A stretch of 64,000 nt of DNA, from NCBI GenBank assembly GCA_037577475.1, contig CM075195.1, positions 22,285,399 to 22,349,398 of the forward strand, in the 5' to 3' direction. Position numbers and translations under genes: made by a program. Origin of the DNA: Chaunax sp. Z400. Taxonomy: Eukaryota; Chordata; Actinopteri; Lophiiformes; Chaunacidae. Positions 1 to 11,500 of this stretch are shown piece by piece. Position 1 is the stretch's first letter. Every line of letters starts with the position of its first letter. The notes under the pieces are model-generated. The model ran no database searches. It saw only the letters and a program-made list of their open reading frames with translations, and had not been told where the DNA came from.

Positions 1-948
1 GTTGTATGATTGTATTGCTGTTCAAGTTTTACAGTTCTATCTATACTGGACTGATTTTTGTAAAGATTTGCAGCCAAAAAGATGAGAAAATATGGCTCCG
101 GTGAAAAAATTCCCAAAGTATCCATTTAAAGGTTAATTCTAAAATGCACTATTCAAATAATTTTCCACATACCCGCATCTGCGTCGTCTGTCCGTTCAAC
201 AAGCTCAACCTAAAGTTAAATCCTGCTTTTACATTAAGGATGTGATACTTTCTCCACCACTGTTGCCAACATGCTTTAGTTATATAGCATGTTATAATTA
301 CATGATAGTTTATCATGGTTATCAGTCTGTATATTTTTCTAACACCTGAAAAGAAGTCAAGAAATACATGCTGCTATGATAATCTGATCTCAGGAAAATA
401 GAAATAAAACATCTGCACTTTTGTGTATTGAGTTCATTATACTTAATGAAATGTTATTATTATTTAGGTGGAGTCTTCAAATACATCCAAGTGGTTTTCT
501 GCCTCTCTCCACACTGTACATTATTAGTCATATTTTTTTGTGTTTTTAAATTGTGCAAAACAAAAAACCATTAAAGTAAATAAATAATACAAACTTTTCT
601 TAAACATCTTGCTTCCACTGGTATCATTAGTAGGCAATAATTAATATCCTATTTATAAGAGTGAACGAGTACAGTGTAAGACTTTTATAAACACATTCTG
701 AAGGATGCAAATATTGTCTAATTATCATTATAGATAAAATCCCAGAAAATATTGAGGTATCATTTTTTTTGTCAACATCACACACCCATAGCATCATGTT
801 GGGCCTATTAAGGTATGTTGAAGATTTGATGAATATCATCTTGGTCAAATGTATGGCAAAAATAAATAAATACATATGTTAATCAATTTTTGTTGAACTT
901 CAACAAGAGAAGTACAATAGTATATTTCACTGGACATAAAAAACTAAC
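1..948 (-). other. brpf3 intron (left edge of window)
   Basis: This is AT-rich sequence downstream, on the minus strand, of the brpf3 donor at 943-948. I find no recognisable BRPF3 coding exon here. The expected next exon, encoding the conserved region after the PHD module, must lie beyond the left edge. Confidence 0.6.
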
Positions 949-2465
949 CTGCTTGTGGGGATTTGAGGCACTGCCACTTGTGCTGTTGACTCTGGGCTCT
1001 TCGTCCCTTTCTTTTTATCAGTCTTCTTGGCATCATCTTCAGATTTTCTGCCTTTTTTTGGTGTCACAGGACCCTCTGTGTAGGCACTCCGTCCTCTACT
1101 GGCTCTCCCTCTGCTGCCGACCACTCTTCCTTCGCTTTCCTCATCTGAGATGGTCTCTTGTCCAGGTGGCGAATGAGCCTCACAGAATGCCGTCTTCTTG
1201 ACGGAGAAAGTGGTCCCATTGATGTTTGTCTCTCGCACAGGATCTATCTTCATGAATAGGCCAGCACGCTGAGCACACGTAACATGAAACGCAGTGTAAC
1301 AGTTGGCCTTGTGGCACTGAATTGATGCACCCCTGCCCTTCTGCTTACACAAGTAGCAGGTCAATTTCCAGCGTGCTGGGGGAATGTTATTGACCCCTTC
1401 CACTGGTTCTAGAAAAACTGTGTTGGCAAAGCAGACTTCAGGGATCCATATGGCACAGACTACATGTGCCCAGCGTCCGTCACTTGTTTGCTTGAAGGCC
1501 CCACCACGATTCGGACATAGAACACAGTCAACAGGTTTCTGAGGGGACTGGAGGCAACAGCGGCACAGCCACTGACCCTCAGGGATGTAAGGCACCCCGT
1601 AACACTCCTGATGCACAGCCAGGTTACAGGAGTCGCAGAAGAGGATGACATTGCTGTTGAGGCACTCATCATCCAGGCACACACAACAAAAGGCATCGTC
1701 GTCAATAGTGCTTTGAGAGGGCAGCCGGCTGCGGGCTTCCTGGTATGCCTCCTCCTCCAGCCGGTCTACCAGAAGCTCAAAGGTATCTGGTGAGACAGCT
1801 GAATAACCGTCTGATGTCCGGCCAGCATTTACCATCTCCAGCCAGGCGGTGTCTTCTTCGTCCATGTCATATTCTGCCTCAGCTTCCTGCTCCTCAGCTA
1901 GGCGTTCAATGTAACGGTAATATGCCGTAGGCAGAGGAGGTGCCTCAACCGGCACAAACGTTTCTAGAACATGAAATTTAGGTTCAGGGAGGGTCATTTG
2001 TTGGTGTGATGCATTACACTTTTCAGGTGTTTGTGAATGAGAATTAGGGCAGTTGTTCTTGGAAGGGGGTGACTTGATAGGAGGACATTTGGTGTCTTTC
2101 CTGCGGGTTCGGGGTGTAACGGGTTTGTGGACTGTTTGAGCACTGCTTGTGGGAGATGATGACTGCTCACTGTTCTCCTTGTTGCTGTTACACTCACTAA
2201 TGTCCTGAGCCATCATCTCATCTTCAGTGATGACCTCTAAGGGCTCCAGAATAGAAATGCGGTGGAGCCTACCATCCAGTTCCACCTCCACCACCTTCTG
2301 GGCCTGAGCGTAAGTCAGGGTTTCTCTGCTTGGAGATGCTTTGAGGCTGTAAGGGGATGGAGATCGCTGGCGGGCAGCCCCTCGCCCACTAACTGTTCCA
2401 TTGGACCTCTTGACATCAGCTCCACCTCCTGTAGCCCCCTGGCCTTTTCGACGTGGCTTCCTCAT
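949..2465 (-). CDS. brpf3: BRPF3, first coding exon (partial gene): PHD-zinc knuckle-PHD scaffold of histone acetyltransferase complexes
   Basis: BRPF proteins are nuclear scaffolds that join MYST acetyltransferases (HBO1/KAT7, MOZ/MORF) to ING and EAF6 subunits and read histone H3. The exon runs from an acceptor AG at 2490-2491 to a donor GTTAGT at 943-948. Coding starts at the ATG at 2463-2465 and gives 505 full codons plus two bases. Visible parts: a basic N-terminus starting MRKPRRK; an EPL-like region with LTYAQAQ (about residues 50-56), EAPPLP and YYRYIE (about 174-187) and YDMDEED (about 199-205); a first PHD finger from about C260 with CNLAVHQECYG; a zinc knuckle; and a second PHD to about residue 433. 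The N-terminus and LTYAQAQ fit BRPF3 better than BRPF1, whose N-terminus carries a C2H2 finger. The bromodomain and PWWP domain should lie off the left edge. An in-frame Met further upstream lies in intron sequence and is not the start. Confidence 0.93.
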
Positions 2466-2490
2466 AGGCCACTGATCACACTTTCCTTCC

Positions 2491-3508
2491 TGATTTAAAA
2501 TGAAACAAAATAATATAATAAAACCGTGGGAGACTTTTATAATAGTCAGTATACATATTTCATATATTATACAAGGATACTGTACTGTAGAGTAAGAAAA
2601 CAATATTCCATTATTCCACCTTTTAAGGATACTCTTCATAAAAGACATTTGCCCATGCTGTAATATTTTGCTGTTATTCTTTGCTTTAGTTATCTCAATG
2701 ATTTATGAATTATCCAATAATCACTTAATCTTAACTACCTAGATTGGCCAGTGTCACCTTATGATCATTATATAATTTACAGCACTAAGAAAAATATCTC
2801 ATTGTTGTAACAATGGTACAGGCTTAAGCCTAATTAGCCTAAATAAGATAATAAAATTTGAAATTCTTGATATATCTGGTTAATATCAATTGTAGAGTAA
2901 AACATTCCTTCTTACATCAAAAGTCGCTAAACTCAATCCATGAACCACTGCTAGTTGAGGTTTACCCTGCACTGTCAATACACAAACGCCCAATAAAGTA
3001 AAATAACCTGACATTTTTTGTCGACTTCAGCTCATAAAAAGCTGAGAACTACTATCAGGGCAACCCACAACACAACGGCACCGTCCAATCTGCTTTTAGG
3101 ACGTTTGACTGATTCATCCCTGAACCAATCGGCTTTAAGTATACCAAGGTCTAAAATGATCACTGTCCTTATTTCGGGACTAAAATGTCAGCCATATTTA
3201 CAGTTTAAAAATACTTATAAAAATCTGTTTGGCAATTTAAAGTTTAATAATAGTTTTGTAATATTTAAGCAGTGTTTAATTTGTCCAGGTTGGGATGAGA
3301 AAGGCACAGTATTCCGGTACTCTGACATAAAAGTACGGAGACAGGTCAAGATATCAGCTAGCTAACCTGCTAACTTGAACAGATGGGCAGTGCCAACTTT
3401 AGATGGCTTATTTTTTTTTATCGTTGACAAGACGCAACACAAATTTCACTAGCTTGATGCAGATAGAAGTTATGAGCGACTATATTAAAAAGAAAGAGTT
3501 GGTAGCAA
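2491..3508 (-). other. probable first intron of brpf3
   Basis: The stretch lies between a strong donor at 3509-3514 and a pyrimidine-rich acceptor at 2490-2491. It is AT-rich, shows no coding signal, and has no repeat I recognise. The intron assignment is inferred from the splice signals alone. Confidence 0.5.
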
Positions 3509-3514
3509 ACTTAC

Positions 3515-3905
3515 CTATTATGGCACCTGACTGATACAACTAGCTCGACAGCCGGCGCTCTAAGCCGCTCTACGGTAATGGTTGCCTAGCCAGACACTTT
3601 AGCTTGCTGTATTCTCGAAGCTAATATCTATCGTTAGCCAGCTAGTTTGCTGGTACAGCCGGTATAGTTTTCCAAATTATAACACTTTAGCTTCTTCGAA
3701 ACTCGGCACTCAGGAGGCAAGCACTCAATCCCAGATGTATCATGATAACACAAATGGCATATTTGCATTTATAATCAGAGAAATATCTTATTGTCGACCC
3801 AATTTTGTGAGTAGGATAAACACTAGCCTCCCTCGGCTAGTTGCTAGCTATTTTCTAGAGTGTATGCTAAACCGAAATGAGGTGAAGTAAAAACATGACT
3901 TCCGG
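3515..3905 (-). promoter_or_regulatory. candidate brpf3 5' non-coding exon and core promoter
   Basis: On the minus strand a donor of the form AG|GTAAGTTT (3509-3514) closes a candidate untranslated first exon. The DNA just upstream is richer in CpG and GC (3540-3600) than its surroundings. An ETS-type CCGGAAGT motif (minus strand) sits at about 3898-3905. ETS sites are common in TATA-less promoters of housekeeping chromatin genes. The transcription start is not defined by the sequence. Confidence 0.45.
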
Positions 3906-4310
3906 ATAGTTCTTTAAAAAAATAAAATCCTTATTGAAGTAAATTGTGTATCAATGTTTCATCAACTCAAATTATTACATTCAATCTTATAATTTGTTGA
4001 AGTTCTTTTTCCTGGTAGCGTCCTTTAACGGGTATTTGTTGGGCTACAAAATGCAGATACTTTGCCACACTTTGGATTAATAGATTTGTAAGTTCTATTT
4101 CACCTTAGTGAAAATGCATTTAATATAGTATTGTTTGAAATATCCTCCTGCCTTTAAATTGTATTTTAATGTCTTATTTTATTTTGATATTTCCTACTGT
4201 AATACGCCATTGTCTGGGGATATTTGGCCTTACATCCCACTATATTAATATAATTTCCAATGTTCTCAGATGTCTGATTTGTTTTGAAATGATGCAGTCA
4301 TTTTTAGACT

Positions 4311-4336
4311 TAATTGATTGATTGATTGATTGATTA
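4311..4336. repeat. short (TTGA)n microsatellite
   Basis: About six tandem TTGA units lie in the intergenic sequence between brpf3 and mapk13. Confidence 0.8.
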
Positions 4337-4574
4337 AAAGAAACAAATAACTTTAAATTTAATATAAACACTTTAAATCAAAGTATTACTTTGAAGAGAG
4401 ACTTCCAATCTTGATAAGTAGAATAATTGCACAAAATGTAAATATGTCTCAACCCTTCTGAATATCTAATTTATGCTTTTATTCTGACGGTAAAATACGA
4501 CACTTCCGCTTTTATCAGCGCCTGTGCTGATTCGAACTACCTTGATAACAGCTATCATCAGCTATTGATACAAG

Positions 4575-4625
4575 TTTTGCCCGCCCCTCTGACGTCACCA
4601 GCCCATGACTTTCGCGCGCAAGCCG
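4575..4625. promoter_or_regulatory. GC box, palindromic CRE and CpG cluster in the mapk13-brpf3 gap
   Basis: A GC-box-like CCGCCCC (about 4581-4587), a perfect CRE palindrome TGACGTCA (4590-4597) and a CGCGCG-type run (about 4613-4618) lie within 40 bp. The surrounding sequence is AT-rich. An ETS-like CTTCCG lies upstream at about 4503. The cluster is about 1.1 kb upstream of the candidate brpf3 first exon, so it could be a promoter or an enhancer. The role is inferred. Confidence 0.4.
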
Positions 4626-5250
4626 CTTAACAGTCTTGAAGACAGAACAGTCTGTGTTAATTTTAGGACAGGTTGTTATATTCTAAATATGTGGCCTTAA
4701 ATGGGTGTGTGACATGTGCACAAACATGCAGGATCACTGACTGAATTATGGGCCCCAATCAAATAGATTAATTAAACAGAAGAACTTTTACCCAAACGAA
4801 TGTTTTTATACATCAAACAGCAGCTAAATGTACCAAGCCAGTCAAGTGTGTATGCAAAAGATGTTACATACAGGAAAAGGGCTGCACTTGTATGGCAATG
4901 TGAAGTTATAATACAACATGGCACACATCACAGTTATGAAGCATGGAGCCACAGAGTGATACAAGCATCATGATTGCACCATTATATGGTAGTATATTCC
5001 ACCTGATGCTATTGACATATTTCTCTGAGTGCCTTCTACTTTTTTGGGCCCTTTGTTCATTTGGACATTTCAAGACATTTATTGGCAAAATTCAGATCTT
5101 GATCCTTGCCAATTATTAGAATTAACATTTAATTTTCAACCCAAGACTGAAATAATTTCAATGACAAGCGACTTTGACTACTTTGAGTTGGACTAGTCTG
5201 TAATGGACAGGGACATTTGCTGCAAAGACAAAACTTCATACACATCTTTT

Positions 5251-5256
5251 TTTATT
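5251..5256 (-). terminator. candidate mapk13 polyadenylation signal
   Basis: A minus-strand AATAAA lies about 280 bp beyond the mapk13 stop codon. It is the first such hexamer I find there, which predicts a 3' UTR of roughly 290-310 nt. No transcript evidence is available. Confidence 0.5.
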
Positions 5257-5531
5257 GTTTAATTGTAAAATAATATTACAGTAATTTTTTCAGTAAACCA
5301 TGTGACATTTGGTAATGATAAATTTGCAAGACAATCCACTGATAGGGAATGTGTAAGAGCCATCTACAACTGCACATATTAAAAAAAGAAAAGAGGAGTA
5401 AATTTTCATTTTCTTAACACCGATTCAATATCTAAACATATCCAGGGTAAAATAAATTGAGTGTGAATCCATGGTTGAAATATACAAGGGCACCACTAGC
5501 TGTCTGCTGTGTATGTTGGGGCATAAGACAT

Positions 5532-8500
5532 TCATGGAGACATAGTCAGAGTGTTTTTCCGTTTGGAGTCCCGTCGTGGAAACGGTACAAAGCTTTTCAC
5601 CTCTCTGAAACATAACCCTGTGGGCAAAAGGGCAAAACCATTTGTTTTCTTCATGTGGAGCATGCCATCAACTTTAATAATTATTCAAAATAGAAAGTCA
5701 AAAAAGGCATATTGAATGATAATTTAACAGTAATTATTAATGACTCCATTAACAGTCCTGCCACAGATTGTTTGCATGATGAATCATCCAACACTGTAAA
5801 CACTTTCAATAAAAATAATAGTATTCTTATTATTATTACCTTAGATTTTATGAAAGATCTCTTTTCTGAGATATTTGTGAAATGACTAAAAACAAATACA
5901 TTCTGTGAGCTCTGTATATAACAGATGACAGAAGTCTCCCTCTCTATCTATCGCTCTCTCTATCTACTACTCAAATCTGCATGCTATATTATGGCAATGT
6001 CTTTCAATAATGTTTGATTATTATTGATTTTCACTTACGCTTCCACTCATCCAGGGATAACGTGGCGTTGTCATGGCTGTCATCGTACGGCGTAGGTTGG
6101 GGAAAGTCGTCCGGGTCGCTTAGGTTGTCGAAATATGAGTGTTCCAGAGCTAGTTCGGCTGTGGGCCTCTCGTCTCCGTCCAGAACCAGTATCTTCTCCA
6201 TTAGGTCGATACCTGCAAATGGTCAGAGGTACAGCATAATGCAGCGACCATAAATAAAAAAAAAAAAAAACATCAACTTGATGTCAGTCATTATATAAAA
6301 CATTTTTACTGACATATAGTCGGTTGAAAAAGCTTTTCAGAACCTTTTTACTTAGGTTCTCTCAACATGTCTCCTTTTAGAATCTGCAGCAGGTTATTTT
6401 TCCCTCAGATATACAGTGATCATTCAACTCATCCATATTTAGTCCACCATAGCGGTGAAAGTTGATTTTTAAACTTCTATTTTGTAGCAGTTGTAACAGA
6501 CTGTAGACTACTTGTAGATGTAAATGTTTTACTGTGTTGCTAGATATGAGAGAAGCAACCCAGAGTAAAATACATGCGGAGTGATGCAGAACTGTGTGAA
6601 GGAATTAGACATCACCGTGATTGTATACGGTTATTACACCATGGCTAACAACTAATCTGATGGCTTAAATTGAGCTATACATTGTATAATGAACATTAGA
6701 GGCAAATGAAACAGACAATTACTTCAAGAACAAATTTTGTCCCAGTGGTGCTCTATACTCATACTAAATGTGCCTCAAGTATGATGAAAAGGTAAAAATA
6801 AAAATTTGTGAAACTGTTGAGACTAAGAAAAAGACTGTGGCTAAACTCACCCTTTGCACTGGCTCTGGGAAACAACGTTGAGAAGTCTTTTCTGGGATAG
6901 TGTGGAAGGGCCTTAATATAATTTCTGGCCTGTTGTTACAGACAAAAGACAACCAAAGTTAGGCTATAAAAACAACATTTGACAAGATTTCAGTGCTAAG
7001 CAAAGCAACAGCTAACAATACCATGTTCAATTCTGAGGACGTACAATGTTTCATATTTATACTGTGTGTTGAATTTGGGGAGATTTAATTCTGTATGTTA
7101 ACTGGCATAACCACGACTGAAACAGCTTTTTAGTATGCTAACCTCAGGTAACTGCTGGAGTCCAGGAATACACACAAATAAAGAGGTAAAATAAAGCCAA
7201 CAATCCCCCTGGGGGAGCAACGCTGAAAATCCTCCAAAAATGAAAAATAGAATGTAGAATTTCATGAATCTCCTGAGGCACATTAGTCTACTATGGCGCA
7301 GAAAGGGAAAACCATTACAATCATGCAAGAAACAATATGTCATGAATTCAGAGTACATGTCATTCTACTCATTATTTGTGTTATTATACTGCAACAATAC
7401 GTAATGAATGAATTTTTCATCCAAACTTGTCTGTGGGTTTTATAAGAAGTGACTCAATAAGTAAAGACTCGACTTGTTTCAGCTTGACTAGTTGGTAGAG
7501 ATGTGTTTAGGCTGTTGTTGTGCCCCATCAGTGAAAGTCATTTTTATACGATTATTTTCTTGTCTTTAAATAACCTGATTTTCCATTACCCCTCCCTCCT
7601 GCATGTTGTGTTCTTGCCCTTTCTCTCTACTGCCACCCCAAGGACAAAGCTTAAACGTTTACTTCCACTACTGAAAAGCTTAAAGAATGCCAGAATCTTC
7701 AGTATGTTGTTAATGTTGGATGTAATTTACTGTATATGGCAACCTGAGGGCTGTTAGTAGGACTTTAACCTCGTTGATAATATTTTCATGGATTTTAGAG
7801 GAGAATTTAGTGTCCTGTTTTCTGAATGATATTGCTGTAGAAAGATGGGGCATTTTCATTCAAGGGGAAATCACTGCACACTAGGCATATATTTATTTAA
7901 TTCATCAGCTTTTAAGTTCCTTTCAATGTAAGGAGTTAGCTGAGGTGGTTGAAACATCTGGCTACCTCCCTTTGGAGGTTTTCTGGGCAAGTTCAAAAGG
8001 ACAGACACCCAAAACTCAGAACTGGATCGGTGATTTTAAAAATCCCTTTCAGTGAAACTATAGTTTCATGACACACATATATAAAATACTCATAGGTCTA
8101 CTGTAATGTCGTACCTCTAGACTGTCCAGCTTCTGTATGAACTCTGGTCCGGGTACTCCAGTCACTTTCATAATCTGAGTCAGCTGGTCCATGTCTGGTA
8201 GTAAACGAGTTACAATCAAGGATTTTAGTGGGACATTCTGTGGGTTGAGCAAGCAGTTGAAATGAAAGATGTATGGGTGGTAAGTTATTTTAGAAGCACT
8301 AGAGACATATTTTATTTTAGTTTTGTTTGTTGTCCCGACAGAGGGACACAGTGGCATAGTGGGTAGCACTGTTGCCTCAAAGCAAGACGGTCCTGGGATG
8401 AGGACAGGTTCTCCCCCTCTAGCTCCAATGGGTGGCTCTAAATGGCCCGTAGGTGTAAATGTAAGTGTGAGTGTTTGGTTGGCTTTCTATGTGTTGGCCC

Positions 8501-11500
8501 TGTGATAAACTGGCGACTTGTCCTGGATGTACCCCGCTTGCCCAATGCCAGCAGAGACAGGCTCTAGCTCCCCACGTAAGCAGCTACAGAACATGAGGCT
8601 GCTAAATTCAAGACAATCATCTCCTTGAGCATTTTTAAAGATTTATTATATGAATCTGATGTAGAGGACTGCAAATGTTTTATGTAGTTTATTTTAATAT
8701 TTTTATTGGAATTATTTTATTGATTGATATGCTGCTATTAATGTCTCATGTCTTATTGCTTTTCCCCGTTTTGTTGTCTCTTAATTGTTTTAGATTAGAT
8801 TAGATTACTGTTCATAACCATGGCACCATTTAAGGCTGATGTTTTTCATTACTTTTCCTCTTGTTCTACTGTTTTTGTTTTGCTTTTGAATTGTGTTTAA
8901 TTGTCTCGTTTTAAATTATTGTATGTAACCAGGGCTCCATTGAAAATGAGAATCCAGTCTCAATGGATTTCCCTGTCTAAATAAAGTTTAATAATAATAA
9001 TAATAACATGGTTGAGTAGAATGTTGTCCCCACTGAAATCAATAAAACAAATGCTCAAAAAAAGAGAAAAAAATCTGGTGTCTGTTGCAGGCCTGTAATA
9101 AGCCAATGTCTTCCAATTTACCTGCCTACAATTTTGTGCAGTATGCGTATATTATAATACAATATGGTATAAGTCATACCTGTATATAAACCATTTGTAT
9201 ATAAGCAAATTGGCTTTAATGAAATAAAAGCCAATTAATAGTCAATAGTATATATAATATATATTTGCCATATTCGGCAGTAGATATCCTACATCCATAA
9301 TCCCTAGAATCATACAGTACATCTCCAGTTCTATATACTGAAACCTAAGTAATTATTGCAAATTACAGACTTAAAAATCGGATGACTTTGATGAGGGGAT
9401 GAATCAAGTAAAAGGATACAGTCTTTCCCTTTGAAGAGTGTTTTTCCATTGATCATTTCTGCCATGATACAGCCCACAGACCAGATGTCCACTAGAATAA
9501 ACATAGAAGAAAAACACATCAGTCAGAACCCAAACACAGCACATATCACTAAAAGTGTTTTGGGTTTAGCTCAATGCATGTGAAAGCAAAGTTCCCATTC
9601 ATGGGAGAGAGACATATCTATTACACCTGTTACATTGGGAATACTGGGTGATAACTACAATTCTGTGAAGGGTGTAAAAACGTGTTACTTTCTGCGCTAC
9701 ATTTCATTTTGTAGACGCTGTTTACAAAATGAAAAAGAAAACACTGTCTCCTACTAAAAAACAGAAATCTAGGCAAAGTCAGTTTAATTGTAATGACAGC
9801 TTCGTTATCGAGGCTCAGCACTCTCAGCTGCTGTCAGACGCATCTGTGTCAACTGCAAACAGATGAATGGAAATAAAATTAATAATTGAGTTTCAAATTT
9901 GTTATCAATTTATTATGACCCATGCTACTTCAAATGTCATGCACTGACAACAATATTATAAAAAAAACCTGCTGCCCCAAATACCATACAAGTCAAGACA
10001 TCCCTGTGAGCAGAGTTGATGTCTCCACACAACAAACAGCAAACAGTTAAAACAACGACAGGCCGACCTACAGTAGCACTGAGACAACAGCATAGAGGTA
10101 AGAATATGTAACAGCTGTGATTGTCTTGCCAGTCTGGGTGTAGTGCATCCAGTTCAGAATGACCTCAGGTGCCCGGTACCAACGGGTCACCACGTAGCCC
10201 GTCATCTCAGCGTCAGCACTGCGAGCCAGCCCAAAGTCCAGGATCTGCATCAGAAGCAAAGAAACCCAAACACAATAAGGAACAAGAACACTGAATATAA
10301 AAGACATTTGTAAAGTGAATCTATGGTTTGATGAGGAGTTTAAAATGTAAGATGATTTCATACATCAGTGACGTATGGTGTTTCTTTTATATTGCTAATT
10401 TCACGGCACATATATTGTATTTGTTTTCTGCTGCTACATCCCTATTTCTTTCATAGACTCATAGACTACACCATATGTTGGTGTAGATTCTTATTCATCC
10501 AAGTCGCAGTAATCCTTGAAGGTTGAATACGAAGCAACTGGACTTCTGTTTAAGGTTTGGAGATGTTTCACCTCTCATCCAAGAGGCTTCTTCAGTTCTG
10601 ACTGACTGGTTGACTCATGGGTCGCTGCAGTCGTTGAGGACACAATTGGTTTGTTTGCCTAATGTGGCATCATGTGAGTCGTAAGCATTATAATCAGTTT
10701 CCCTTGACAAGTGAAATTAATTATAATGCTAACGACTCACATGATGCCACTAACCACTTGTGTCATCAGCGGCTGTCACGACCCATAATAGTGCTTTTGA
10801 GTCAACTGATACTTGACCTTGCTTGACCTTAACGGCTCTCAATGTCTCTTCAACCTCAGAAGAGTCTAAATATCTGAAACTTCCCACCAGTCAGCTAGAA
10901 CTGAGGAAGCCTCTTGGATGAGGTCTTCAAACCCTAAATAGAAGTCCATTTGCTTCAGATTCAACCTTTAAGGGTTAAGTTTTACAATGTTTGTCAAATG
11001 TAATCCTTATATGTACAAACCTTCAGTTCACAGTCCTGGTTTACCGCCAAGTTTCCAGGCTTCAGATCCTGTAAAAGAAAATGAGCAGGGTGATACTAAC
11101 ATAGTGATTTGCACCAAATTATAGTGTTTTGCACTGTGCTGTACAAAAACTAGACAGAGTGCATGTAGTCCCTGTGGCCTAACATGGCTCAGCTGTTTCA
11201 ATGCAACTGTGGTGATTTTTAAACAAGGAATCAACGGCGTGACTCATCTGTAACCTGACCGTGGGATTCATTGCACTCATTGCATTTCTGCAGTCATTTA
11301 TTAAAATATTGTGACATAATGTGTGATAAGTGTGAAGCTGTTGGTGACTGTTGATAACACCTTCACTGCGTTAGGAAATAAGAGAGTAAAATCAGGGTAC
11401 TTGTACTGAGAACTGATTGTGTGCTCGACCATGTTTTCTGTAGTCTAAACAATCACAAACTTACAGTCAGCCGATCTAAAACAAGAAGATATAGTCATCA

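Noticed and set aside
173..209. 37-nt exon-like block with CpG, acceptor CTTTAG and donor GTATGT on the minus strand
   Set aside because: It fits the phase of the brpf3 donor, but the peptide does not match the conserved BRPF3 sequence expected next, and its length would break the frame.
2466..2648. In-frame extension of brpf3 to an upstream Met at 2648
   Set aside because: A pyrimidine-rich acceptor at 2490-2491 and the family N-terminus MRKPRRK show that this is intron read-through.
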